A stretch of 64,000 bases of DNA from Megaustenia siamemsis (GCA_032433765.1 JAVIAB010000008.1:39040179-39104178), one strand, 5' to 3'. Positions 41,480 through 52,000 are shown, counted from the first letter of the stretch. The notes: generated by a model from the sequence alone, not told the origin. Program-made: numbers and translations.

Positions 41480-42815
41480 ATCACTGCCTAGAGATAGAGA
41501 TTCTTTGAGACGGGCCGTGGTGGATGTAACATTCTGTCGGGGACCTGGCTAGAGACAGAGATTCTTTGAAACGAACTGTGGTGTATGTAGCATCCTGTTG
41601 GGGATCTGGCTAGAGACAGAGATTCTTTGAGACGAACTGTGGTGGATGTAGCATCCTGTTGGGGATCTGGCTAGTGACAGAGATTCTTTGAGACGAACTG
41701 TGGTGGATGTAGCATCCTGTCGGGATCTGGCTAGAGACAGAGATTCTTTGAGACGAACTTTGGTGGATGCAGCATCCTGTCGAGGATCTGGCTAGAGACA
41801 GAGATTCTTTGAGACGAACTTTGGTGGATGCAGCATCCTGTCGGGGATCTGGCTAGAGACAGAGATTCTTTGAAACGAACTGTGGTGGATGTAGCATCCT
41901 GTCGGGGATCTGGCTAGAGACAGAGATTCTTTGAGACGAACTGTGGTGGATGTAGCATCCTGTTGGGGATCTGGCTAGAGACAGAGATTCTTTGAGACGA
42001 ACTGTGGTGGATGTAGCATCCTGTTGGGGATCTGGCTAGTGACAGAGATTCTTTGAGACGAACTGTGGTGGATGCAGCATCCTGTCGGGGATCTGGCTAG
42101 AGACAGAGATTCTTTGAAACGAACTGTGGTGGATGTAGCATCCTGTCGGGGATCTGGCTAGAGACAGAGATTCTTTGAGACGAACTTTGGTGGATGCAGC
42201 ATCCTGTCGGGGATCTGGCTAGAGACAGAGATTCTTTGAGACGAACTTTGGTGAATGCAGCATCCTGTAGGGGATCTGGCTAGAGACAGAGATTCTTTGA
42301 GACGAACTTTGGTGGATGCAGCATCCTGTCGGGGATCTGGCTAGAGACAGAGATTCTTTGAGACGAACTTTGGTGAATGCAGCATCCTGTCGGGGATCTG
42401 GCTAGAGACAGAGATTCTTTGAGACGAACTGTGGTGGATGTAGCATCCTGTCGGGGATCTGGCTAGAGACAGAGATTCTTTGAAACGAACTGTGGTGGAT
42501 GTAGCATCCTGTCGGGGATCTGGCTAGAGACAGAGATTCTTTGAGACGAACTGTGGTGGATGTAGCATCCTGTCGGGGATCTGGCTAGAGACAGAGATTC
42601 TTTGAGACGAACTGTGGTGGATGTAGCATCCTGTCGGGGATCTGGCTAGAGACAGAGATTCTTTGAGACGAACTGTGGTGGATGTAGCATCCTGTCGGGG
42701 ATCTGACTAGAGACAGAGATTCTTTGAAACGAACTGTGGTGGATGTAGCATCCTGTCGGGGATCTGGCTAGAGACAGAGATTCTTTGAGACAAACTGTGG
42801 TGGATATAACATTGG
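41480..42815. repeat. 61-bp satellite array, copy 2 (inverted relative to copy 1)
   Basis: About 21 units of 61 bp contain GGCTAGAGACAGAGATTCTT, TGAGACGAACTGTGGTGGAT and GTAGCATCCTGTCGGGGATCT. Recurrent variants are ACTTTGG/ACTGTGG, GATGCAG/GATGTAG, CTAGTGAC/CTAGAGAC and AAACGAAC/AGACGAAC, and these recur in blocks (a block of about four units near 41570-41750 resembles 41930-42100). The reverse complement (GTCTCTAGCCAGATCCCC...) aligns without gaps to copy 1 units, about 41-42 of 61 bases by eye. Confidence 0.97.
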
Positions 42816-43600
42816 TGAATGCAACGTTCTACAAAACACATAAGACCTGATAATGATGCCGATCATGCATAGAGCAGCTTTACTTAAAACGTGAAGAGAT
42901 CAACCAACCCAAGGGACACGCAACCCGATGATAATGACTATACCAGAAACTGAACCAACATACGTGTCTACTTGACAAATGGCCGAATTTAACAAGCCGA
43001 GCCATCATTATCGTGACGTCCATTACAAAGCCAGTAAAATCGCTGAACCAGGTCAGCCTCAATTCCTCAACCAGCCACGAGTTTAACAAGCCGAGCCCCA
43101 TCATTATCCTGACTTCCATTACAAAACCAGTAAAATCGCTGAACCACGTCAGCCTCAATTCCTCAACCAGTCCACGAGTTTAACCCTCACCCCGGTGAGA
43201 ATATCGATTACTTTCACGAACAGAGCCACAACCTGTCCGATTACTAATGTAAAACGTGTGGGTGCATGAACATAAAGGGCGTAATCGACGTGAAAATAAC
43301 CGAATTGGCAGACATGCAATTTATAATAAAAAAGATATGTAAACTATGTGAGTGTATTTGATACGATAACAATATGCTGTCTACTGTGCGCCCTTCTGAG
43401 ACCCATGTAATATTGCTATATTTCCTGTTATATGATTTTAATTATATTGATGACAGGTATCGTCTGCATATTAGAAATTTGGTGTCATGACACGCGTTAT
43501 TGTTTGATAGCAGCCACCTCCACGTGTGTTTCAAAAGGAAAATAGACAGAAGTTGCAGACGAATATATAGGTAGATAAAGGTATGATTCTTCGTCTTCAT
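42816..43600. other. no gene; 94-bp duplication at 42986-43185
   Basis: TTTAACAAGCCGAGCC, CATCATTATC.TGAC.TCCA and CAGTAAAATCGCTGAACCA.G occur twice, 94 bp apart (starts near 42988 and 43082), with a few changes. The remainder is unique-looking. A 92-codon minus frame spans the duplication and repeats TWFSDFTGFVM twice, an effect of the duplication. Confidence 0.7.
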
Positions 43601-43604
43601 TCCA

Positions 43605-45775
43605 TAACCTGAGGGTCGTTGGAGCACCACTGACAGACTTAGTCTACCTGGGGTGTGTTGGAGCACCACTGACAGACTTAGTTTACCTGGGGTGTTGTTG
43701 GAGCACCACTGACAGACTTAGTCTACCTGGGGTGTTGTTGGAGCACCACTGACAGACTTAGTTTACCTGGGGTGTTGTTGGAGCACAACTGACAGACTTA
43801 GTTTACCTGGGGTGTTGTTGGAGCACCACTGACAGACTTAGTTTACCTGGGGTGTTGTTGGAGCACCACTGACAGACTTAGTTTACCTGGGGTGTTGTTG
43901 GAGCACCACTGACAGACTTAGTTTACCTGGGGTGTTGTTGGAGCACCACTGACAGACTTAGTCTACCTGGGGTGTTGTTGGAGCACCACTGACAGACTTA
44001 GTCTACCTGGGGTGTTGTTGGAGCACCACTGACAGACTTAGTCTACCTGGGGTGTGTTGGAGCACCACTGACAGACTTAGTCTACCTGGGGTGTTGTTGG
44101 AGCACCACTGACAGACTTAGTTTACCTGGGTGTTGTTGGAGCACCACTGACAGACTTAGTTTACCTGGGGTGTTGTTGGAGCACCACTGACAGACTTAGT
44201 CTACCTGGGGTGTTGTTGGAGCACCACTGACAGACTTAGTCTACCTGGGGTGTTGTTGGAGCACCACTGACAGACTTAGTCTACCTGGGGTGTTGTTGGA
44301 GCACCAGTGACAGACTTAGTCTACCTGGGGTGTTGTTGGAGCACCACTGACAGACTTAGTCTACCTGGGGTGTTACTGGAGCGTCAGTAACAGACTTAGT
44401 CTACCTGGGGTATTGTTGGAGCACCACTGACAGACTTAGTTTACCTGGGTGTTACTGGAGCGTCAGTAACAGACTTAGTCTACCTGGGGTGTTGTTGGGG
44501 CACCACTGACAGACTTAGTTTACCTGGGGTGTTACTGGAGCGTCAGTAACAGACTTAGTCTACCTGGGGTGTTGTTGGAGCACCACTGACAGACTTAGTT
44601 TACCTGGGGTGTTACTGGAGCGTCAGTAACAGACTTAGTCTACCTGGGGTGTTGTTGGAGCACCACTGACAGACTTAGTTTACCTGGGGTGTTACTGGAG
44701 CGTCAGTAACAGACTTAGTCTACCTGGGGTGTTACTGGAGCGTCAGTAACAGACTTAGTCTACCTGGGGTGTTGTTGGAGCACCACTGACAGACTTAGTC
44801 TACCTGGGGTGTTACTGGAGCGTCAGTAACAGACTTAGTCTACCTGGGGTGTTGTTGGAGCACCACTGACAGACTTAGTTTACCTGGGGTGTTACTGGAG
44901 CGTCAGTAACAGACTTAGTCTACCTGGGGTGTTACTGGAGCGTCAGTAACAGACTTAGTCTACCTGGGGTGTTGTTGGAGCACCACTGACAGACTTAGTT
45001 TACCTGGGTGTTACTGGAGCGTCAGTAACAGACTTAGTCTACCTGGGTGTTGTTGGAGCACCACTGACAGACTTAGTCTACCTGGGGTGTTGTTGGAGCA
45101 CCACTAACAGACTTAGTCTACCTGGGGTGTTGTTGGAGCACCACTGACAGACTTAGTCTACCTGGGGTGTTATTGGAGCACCACTGACAGACTTAGTCTA
45201 CCTGGGGTGTTGTTGGAGCACCACTGACAGACTTAGTCTACCTGGGGTGTTGTTGGAGCACCACTGACAGACTTAGTCTACCTGGGGTGTTACTGGAGCG
45301 TCAGTAACAGACTTAGTCTACCTGGGGTGTTGCTGGAGCACCACTGACAGACTTAGTCTACCTGGGGTGTTACTGGAGCACCACTGACAGACTTAGTCTA
45401 CCTGGGGTGTTATTGGAGCACCACTGACAAACTTAGTCTACCTGGGGTGTTACTGGAGCACCACTGACAGACTTAGTCTACCTGGGGTGTTACTGGAGCA
45501 CCACTGACAGACTTAGTCTACCTGGGGTGTTACTGGAGCACCACTGACAGACTTAGTCTACCTGGGGTGTTATTGGAGCACCACTGACAGACTTAGTCTA
45601 CCTGGGGTGTTGTTGGAGCACCACTAACAGACTTAGTCTACCTGGGGTGTTGTTGGAGCACCACTGACAGACTTAGTCTACCTGGGGTGTTATTGGAGCA
45701 CCACTGACAGACTTAGTCTACCTGGGGTGTTGTTGGAGCACCACTGACAGACTTAGTCTACCTGATGGTCGTTGA
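43605..45775. repeat. 2.2-kb satellite, 40-bp units of two subtypes
   Basis: About 54 units of 40 bp share CAGACTTAGTCTACCTGGGG. Subtype 1 continues TGTTGTTGGAGCACCACTGA and subtype 2 TGTTACTGGAGCGTCAGTAA. Subtype 1 fills the left third. Subtypes alternate as dimers at about 44370-45060. The right third returns to subtype 1 with TGTTATT and TGTTACT hybrids carrying the CACCACT half. Occasional one-base deletions (39 bp) occur. No frame is conserved. Confidence 0.97.
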
Positions 45776-46226
45776 GGCACCACTGAGAGATGTAGTTTAT
45801 CTTCCCCATTCGTTCTATCTTCTGTCATTCTTTGGAACTCTGCAAAATCGATGCCTGTCCTTTCATGAATGTTATCTTCTCATCTTTTTCTCTCCCTAAC
45901 TATCCAGCTCGATCCTTTCACAGTTCCTTGCAGAACGTGGTCTTTGACTGGCCAGATAATCGAGAAACATGAGCGAACTATTTCAATTTGCGACTCTTAA
46001 TAATAACAAATTGATTATCATGTACTCCGTTTGCTTGTAGAATTCTTTTGTGATCTTTTCTATTTAAAAGATAGGATTACCATATTGGAAAACAAAACAC
46101 AAGTGCATGTTTAAAAAAGGAGAATGTATCTTAATAAACGCAAACGGGATAACGCGGCGTTTATTTTCAATACTCTATTTTTAAAAGAATGTTGTGAGGA
46201 AAAAAAAAAACTATTATTACGCCACT
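45776..46226. other. no recognised feature
   Basis: Unique-looking DNA. TCTATCTTCTGTCATTCTTTGG and AAATCGATGCCTGTCCTTTC are faintly like minus-strand LINE text, but this is not strong enough to call. Confidence 0.3.
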
Positions 46227-46238
46227 ATCTCATTACCT

Positions 46239-46443
46239 ATCCAACTGACGGCTTCTGGGTTCACCCAGCCATAAATGGGTATCGGATTTTTTTCTTGGGA
46301 AAGTAAAGTGGCATGGGCGTAATACCGACCACCTTACCCCAAAAATCATGTGCCGAAGCTCTATAAAAATTATGATCACTAACACCATATTCTCTATACG
46401 CCACTTGGCGTGACGGGGCATTTAACTTTTTTTTTTTTTTTAA
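46239..46443 (+). mobile_element. SINE-1 copy, 5'-truncated, with 12-bp TSD
   Basis: The copy starts inside the head after box B (CAACTGACGGCTTCTGGGTT). It then has TAAATGGGTATCGGATTTTT, AAAGTAAAGTGGCATGGGCG and CGCCACTTGGCGTGACGGGG and a run of about 14 T. ATCTCATTACCT at 46227-46238 and 46444-46455 is a perfect 12-bp TSD, so the truncation happened at insertion and box A/B are lost. Confidence 0.96.
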
Positions 46444-46455
46444 ATCTCATTACCT

Positions 46456-46622
46456 GGATATGGCGGAAGAGGGACGGTGGAGACTTCTGGGAAAGGAGAA
46501 TAGAGGCCGGTTGTCCAGTTCAGTTGGTGTCCGGGTTAGAGTTCATATTTCACTCCTCATTAACAATTTGTTTTTTTTATTTCGATTGTGGTTCGAACCC
46601 GCATTCTCCTGATTTGGAACTG
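46456..46622. other. no firm call
   Basis: GAGGCCGGTTGTCCAGTTCA...GTGGTTCGAACCCG (46501-46603) has a box B-like end but no clear box A. It leads into the 19-bp array. Confidence 0.25.
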
Positions 46623-48012
46623 AAAGTTATTACTCGGCAACAAGTTATCCACTCGGCAACAAGTTATCCACTCGGCAACAAGTTATCCACTCGGCAACAA
46701 GTTATCCACTCGGCAACAAGTTATCCACTCGGCAACAAGTTATCCACTCGGCAACAAGTTATCTACTCGGCAACAAGTTATCCACTCGGCAACAAGTTAT
46801 CCACTCGGCAACAAGTTATCCACTCGGCAACAAGTTATCCACTCGGCAACAAGTTATCCACTCGGCAACAAGTTATCCACTCGGCAACAAGTTATCTACT
46901 CGGCAACAAGTTATCTACTCGGCAACAAGTTATCCACTCGGCAACAAGTTATCTACTCGGCAACAAGTTATCTACTCGGCAACAAGTTATCCACTCGGCA
47001 ACAAGTTATCTACTCGGCAACAACTTATCTACCCGGCAACAAGTTATCTACCGGCAACAACTTATCTACCCGGCAACAAGTTATCTACCCGGCAACAACT
47101 TATCTACCCGGCAACAAGTATCTACTCGGCAACAAGTTATCTACCCGGCAACAACTTATCTACCCGGCAACAAGTTATCTACCCGGCAACAACTTATCTA
47201 CCCGGCAACAAGTTATCTACCCGGCAGCAACTTATCTACCCGGCAACAAGTTATCTACCCGGCAACAAGTTATCTACCCGGCAACAAGTTATCTACCCGG
47301 CAACAAGTTATCTACCCGGCAACAACTTATCTACCGGCAACAAGTTATCCACTCGGCAACAAGTTATCTACCCGGCAACAACTTATCTACCTGGCAACAA
47401 GTTATCTACCCGGCAACAACTTATCTACCCGGCAACAAGTTATCCACTCGGCAACAAGTTATCTACCCGGCAACAACTTATCTACCTGGGAACAAGTTAT
47501 CTACCCGGCAACAACTTATCTACCCGGCAACAAGTTATCCACTCGGCAACAAGTTATCCACTCGGCAACAAGTTATCCACTCGGCAACAAGTTATCTACC
47601 TGGCAACAAGTTATCTACCCGGCAACAACTTATCTACCCGGCAACAAGTTATCTACCCGGCAACAACTTATCTACCCGGCAACAAGTTATCCACTCGGCA
47701 ACAAGTTATCTACCTGGCAACAAGTTATCTACCGGCAACAACTTATCTACCCGGCAACAAGTTATCTACCCGGCAACAACTTATCTACCCGGCAACAAGT
47801 TATCTACTCGGCAACAAGTTATCTACCTGGCAACAAGTTATCTACTCGGCAACAAGTTATCTACCTGGCAACAAGTTATCTACCGGCAACAACTTATCTA
47901 CCCGGCAACAAGTTATCTACCCGGCAACAACTTATCTACCCGGCAACAAGTTATCTACTCGGCAACAACTTATCTACTCGCAACAACTTATCTACCGGCA
48001 ACAAGTTATCCT
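46623..48012 (+). repeat. 19-bp satellite, ~73 units with a directional variant gradient
   Basis: Units of 19 bp read CAACAAGTTATCCACTCGG at the left, CAACAAGTTATCTACTCGG from about 46890, and CAACAAGTTATCTACCCGG or CAACAACTTATCTACCCGG after about 47020. In the right part AAGTTA and AACTTA units alternate as 38-bp dimers. Rare 18-bp units (CTACCGG) and CTACCTGG variants occur in blocks. A 538-codon plus frame is open because the unit has no stop in the frames used, and it repeats at 19 residues. Confidence 0.97.
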
Positions 48013-48140
48013 ATACTTTTACATAGGAAGGTAAATATCTGGTTAGACACAAGACAAACACCTTAAAAGAAGGATATGTCGGTGAAATTCAGACACCATG
48101 TAACTCGGGGTAATGAAGAAATTGACTGCAGGATTCAAAG

Positions 48141-48494
48141 ATGAACAACACCAAATATGAAAGTGGCCACCTTTATGTTTTCTTCTTTCTCTTTCCTGTT
48201 ATGATTTTCCTGTTGTCACTTACTCTAGAAGAACAATCATCACCACACGACAACAAACGTCAGTTCCCCTTCTTCCCCCACCCAACTCCCTATGTTATCA
48301 TATGTCTTCTTGTTGCGTTAGCCTCTATTGCTACTCTTTCATTAATTTTTTTTAAAAATCATGTCCAATATATTCTCAGAATTGTTCTGTATAACCACAT
48401 GTTTGACCTTATAAGACCTACCCATACTCGCACAGATGTATATACACATATTCAAGCGGTTAAAGAGTTCTTCACACATACTCCATCATATTAA
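48141..48494 (+). CDS. candidate small two-span membrane protein, unidentified
   Basis: This 117-codon ATG-to-TAA frame is the only long non-repetitive open frame in the window that looks protein-like. It has a short polar N-terminus, a hydrophobic segment at residues about 11-28 (VFFFLFPVMIFLLSLT), a polar loop with several Pro (about 29-50), a second hydrophobic segment at about 51-71 (YVIICLLVALASIATLSLIF) and a basic, polar C-terminal tail. The ATG has A at -3. It starts about 130 bp after the 19-bp satellite, and no splice sites, promoter or polyadenylation signal can be assigned. I do not recognise the family. It could equally be a chance T-rich frame or an exon-like relic. Confidence 0.25.
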   Translation: MNNTKYESGHLYVFFFLFPVMIFLLSLTLEEQSSPHDNKRQFPFFPHPTPYVIICLLVALASIATLSLIFFKNHVQYILRIVLYNHMFDLIRPTHTRTDVYTHIQAVKEFFTHTPSY

Positions 48495-49577
48495 GAAAAA
48501 AAATTACATAACTAGGTCATAAACTCCTATCCAGCTTGCACTAGATTCTATAATAACACATGTGTGACGTCATCGTCGATAACAACCACATTTTGGGTGA
48601 TAACTCCAGAACGGCTGATAAACCATGAGCGTCAGCACTTCATGATGTGCAGATAAACAATAAAAGTACAAAATGAGATCACAAGTACATATCGCGATGA
48701 ATAATACGATCTTAATAACTGTCTAAAACACCACCTCTGTTTTAATAAAGGTCTACGTCACGCGATAACTTATCTATTACGTGTAAGCTTACAGCGGTAT
48801 ATTCGTCTCAGCTGTACAGTTTGAAACGATCATTTTAGCATATAATTGTATCGGTTTAATTTCTTTTTCAGGATGGATTCAGATATAATGATAGGAAACG
48901 TTTTATATAGAGTTTAACAGCAGGAGGCCTTCACCAAAAAGGGATTCCATCGAGCAAGTGTTTCGGCCCTTTAGCTTCTTGACATTCGGTGGGAGGTGGG
49001 CCCGCCTGCGTCGTGACTCCTAGGCGTCGACCGCCTTCTGTATTGAAGTCGAAACTTTACAATTACTTCGGCGTGAAGTAAACTAATTACACTTATTTTG
49101 CGCAACACTTCTGAAAGAATTTACTATCTACAACTGGTCGCACGCGACTCTCTTAGGTTTAACCTAGCGCATTAATGCCGTCTTTGTGGTGGCTGCAGTC
49201 TAAAATGGCTTGTATTTCGCGATGTCCTTTTTATTTGTTATTTTGTTATTTGGTTATGGAAGGCCCGGTATCTCTGCAAACGAATTAAAAACCATAATTG
49301 CTCAACCGCCCGTGCCAGCGTAATCATCCGAATTAATATCTCATCTCCCAAACAAAGAAAGGTAACTGTAGTCCCCATCGTAGCAGTCTCAGCACACGCC
49401 AAAAGACATAAGGCGAAACCGCGCAGAAAGTGAACACACCTAACTGTTCCCTGTCATACGATATCATCATTCATCGTATACAATTGGAATATCGAAACAT
49501 GATCAAAACGGATGAGACACACAGCTCACGGTGTGCACAGAGCACTTAACTCAGTAGCTCTGCAACAAGCCGGACTT
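48495..49577. other. no recognised feature
   Basis: One of the two longest stretches without repeats (about 1 kb). GGTGGGCCCGCCTGCGTCGT (48990-49015) is unusually GC-rich for the window. No motif-bearing frame is seen. Confidence 0.4.
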
Positions 49578-49692
49578 GGAATATGAGGAAACTGCAACAA
49601 GGAACACTTTTCAGACATAGCCTTCAATGTTCCCGCCGCCTATCCACCATATACTATGGAAGTTCACGTCCTCTTGAAAATGATGATACTTG
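49578..49692 (+). repeat. dispersed repeat R2, copy 2
   Basis: ATATGAGGAAACTGCAACAA, GGAACACTTTTCAGACATAG, TTCCCGCCGCCTATCCACCA and CACGTCCTCTTGAAAATGAT match 25958-26075 with about 10-15% difference by eye. The element type is unknown. Confidence 0.82.
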
Positions 49693-49794
49693 TGTCATGG
49701 GGTGATTAAGACGCGGTTAGGACGGGTTGGTAATTGATAACAGGCGATAACGTTATGTCGTGCTTCAGGGTGGAATGCATACCAGAATACAAAA

Positions 49795-50140
49795 GTTATC
49801 ATCACCAAGTATCGTTCTGCTGGTGTAGATGATCATGTCTCTCCACAACTCTCGATCTCGCTAGTTATTTATCATTTCAGCTGTTGACGTTCTGCCAGGC
49901 ATTCTCTTAAGCTGTCTGGTATCTTTTGTCTTTGCTTTCCTCTATCTCTTTGTCCCTCGATTTTTCAAGTTGTTACAATATATTCCAGCGTTCCCTTCTC
50001 ATTACATGCCCAACAAATTTATTATTGTTTCTCACTACTATTTGAAATTAGCTCTCTTTTTGCTTTGGCCTTTTTTCAGAACGTTTTCATTACTTTCTTA
50101 ACTGTCCATAGTATTCTCAACATTCTTCTGTAATACACAT
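49795..50140 (-). mobile_element. LINE family C, 3'-end fragment
   Basis: The plus strand reads TATCATCACCAAGTATCGTT, CTGCTGGTGTAGATGATCAT, GTCTCTCCACAACTCTCGAT, CTCTTAAGCTGTCTGGTATC, CTTTGTCCCTCGATTTTTCA, TATTCCAGCGTTCCCTTCTC and CTTAACTGTCCATAGTATTC, the reverse complement of the LINE C 3' end from the post-RT region to the GAT-type tail. No intact frame. Confidence 0.93.
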
Positions 50141-50710
50141 CTCTACATCTCGAATACAATAGTAACAGATAAATAAATATGTATATTGTGGAGACCCTGA
50201 GGAAAGAGACAAATGTAAATGAAATAGTGTTTTTTCCATACCAGCGTTTCATTATTACAGTTCTATAATAATACTGAAGATGTAAACGTAAAAATTTCTT
50301 TAAGAATGAATATGCTGGCAACGATTGGTCTGAAAACAGCCAGAAAATCATAACTGATATTTTAATAAGGATGCGTGAACCAAAACAGATCATGTCTCTA
50401 CTCCATCTCCCTTGATTCTAAATGATGCACTGTGGTATTGAAACATTGACTATGACTGTGGTGAAGAATCAACAAAGACAAAATATATGAAATACTTGCT
50501 CATCAGTAAGGGATGCCAAGGGGTCCTATACAATACAAAACATATATTAAAAGAGAGATGGAGGATGAGCTGATGTAGATCAAAGTAAAATGGATTGACA
50601 AAACCAAGAAACGCTACAGGACATCCATTAACAATGGATGAATCTGCTAGAAGGGGGATAACTAATACGTTGTATCTGCCTCGCAACATTAAGTGACATA
50701 AAAGGAAGCG
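50141..50710. other. no recognised feature
   Basis: Unique-looking DNA between a LINE end and a GA run. Confidence 0.3.
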
Positions 50711-50711
50711 A

Positions 50712-50756
<45 letters not shown>

Positions 50757-50763
50757 AGAGAAG
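50711..50763. repeat. (GA)n microsatellite
   Basis: A GA run of about 48 bp has one GAGG break near 50736, followed by GAAGAA/GGAAGA purine text. Confidence 0.96.
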
Positions 50764-50806
50764 AAGAACAAGTAGAGGAAGAGGAAGATGAAGAATTATC
50801 ATTACA

Positions 50807-51186
50807 AAAAAAAGTAGAATAAAGAGCCCCCGTCACGCCAAGTGGCGTATAGGGAATATGGTGTTAGTGACCATATATTTCACAGACCTTCAGCGCATGA
50901 TTTTTGGGGTAATGTGGTCGGTATTACGCCCGTGCCGCTTTATTTTCCATAAAAATCCGGTACCTATTTAAGGCTGAATAAACCGGAAGCCGTCGGTTGG
51001 GTTCGAACCCTACCTCTTGTCCTTTGCAGTCCAGTCCACTAACCACTGAGCTATCATCATCATCATGTGCCATACCGGTTGCGTAAGCGATCATGTCCCT
51101 CCACAATCTTTTATCTGCAGTGCATCGTATCAGTTCTGTTGTTGACTGTTAGCTATCGCGGTGTTGTTGAGCTATCGCGGCTCCCT
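50807..51186 (-). mobile_element. SINE-1 copy split by a nested LINE fragment
   Basis: The plus strand gives the reverse complement of SINE-1 from the A-rich end (AAAAAAAGTAGAATAAAG) through GCCAAGTGGCGTATAGGGAA, TACGCCCGTGCCGCTTTATT, GGTTCGAACCCTACC (box B) and CCACTAACCACTGAGCTAT (box A). It is then interrupted and resumes at 51168 as GAGCTATCGCGGCTCCC. ATTATCATTACA (50795-50806) and ATTATCATCACA (51187-51198), 11/12 identical, are the TSD of the whole composite, so the SINE came first. Confidence 0.96.
51053..51147 (-). mobile_element. LINE family D 3' end nested inside SINE-1
   Basis: The plus strand reads ATCATCATCATCATGTGCCA, TACCGGTTGCGTAAGCGATC, ATGTCCCTCCACAATCTTTT and GCATCGTATCAGTTCTGTTG, the reverse complement of the LINE D 3' end seen at 57480-57550. 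GAGCTAT occurs before it (about 51048-51054) and after it (about 51168-51174). An extra 20 bases between (51148-51167, TTAGCTATCGCGGTGTTGTT) repeat the SINE's own CTATCGCGG, as if the 5' junction was made by template jumping. Only about 95 bp of LINE was copied. Confidence 0.92.
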
Positions 51187-51198
51187 ATTATCATCACA

Positions 51199-51530
51199 GC
51201 AAGCAATTTAAACTCAAAGGCACTCAGTCTTCTTCAGCGGACAATATAGAGTAAACACCTTTGTTGAAGCAATGCTTGTACATAAGCTACCAGAAATCTG
51301 TCCCTTTAAAAGTTGTGTTGTCACTCGCTCGGTGTTGTTATACAATTATCACACACACAAACTACATATATATTGGTGAGGTCTTCACATATGAATTAAA
51401 CTCAAAGTGGTTTTAAGCAGGTAAATCTATAGAGAGACGAGACAGAGTCTTCATTCTAAACTCGGATGTTCACATCCCAGTTGTTTGAGTGTCTGTGATG
51501 ACTGGAAGTATACTAATCTTTAATGTTCCG
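51199..51530. other. no recognised feature
   Basis: Unique-looking DNA. Confidence 0.3.
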
Positions 51531-51534
51531 ACAT

Positions 51535-51690
51535 CTTTTCTTAAGAAGTGCAAGAGGCCAACACAAAAAGGGAGCTCCTAAGAAACATCAGAAAGAAACA
51601 ATCAACATTTTCTTCCGGGTACATGATGAAAAGAGGAAAATTGAAATACATGTACTTGCTTACAACTGGCAAATACAGAGAATCAGTCAA
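51535..51690 (+). mobile_element. LINE family D, internal fragment
   Basis: GTGCAAGAGGCCAACACAAA, AAGGGAGCTCCTAAGAAACA, TCAGAAAGAAACAATCAACA and GGTTACAACTGGCAAA-like text (about 51658) follow family D as at 57270-57395. It codes for a segment like REANTKRELLRNIRKKQSTF. The LINE text stops where the 37-bp tandem repeat starts. Confidence 0.85.
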
Positions 51691-52000
51691 TATTCCAATA
51701 CATAGCTACAATCACCATCTCAGTCAATATTCCAATAAATAGCTACAATCACCATCTCAGTCAATATTCCAATAAATAGCTACAATCAACATATCAGTCA
51801 ATATTCCAATAAATAGCTACAATCACCATCTCAGTCAATATTCCAATAAATAGCTACAATCAACATCTCAGTCAATATTCCAATAAATAGCTACAATCAC
51901 CATCTCAGTCAATATTCCAATAAATAGCTACAATCACCATCTCAGTCAATATTCCAATACATAGCTACAATCAACATCTCAGTCAATATTCCAATACACG
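51681..52000 (+). repeat. 37-bp tandem repeat, ~8 copies
   Basis: CTCAGTCAATATTCCAATAA then ATAGCTACAATCACCAT repeats at 37 bp. Units alternate between CACCATC and CAACATC (or CAACATA), and edge units have AATACAT instead of AATAAAT. Confidence 0.96.

Noticed and set aside
46410..48026. 538-codon frame as a repeat protein gene
   Set aside because: A 19-bp unit without stops makes frames open regardless of selection; the reading frame shifts every unit and several 18-bp units change it further.
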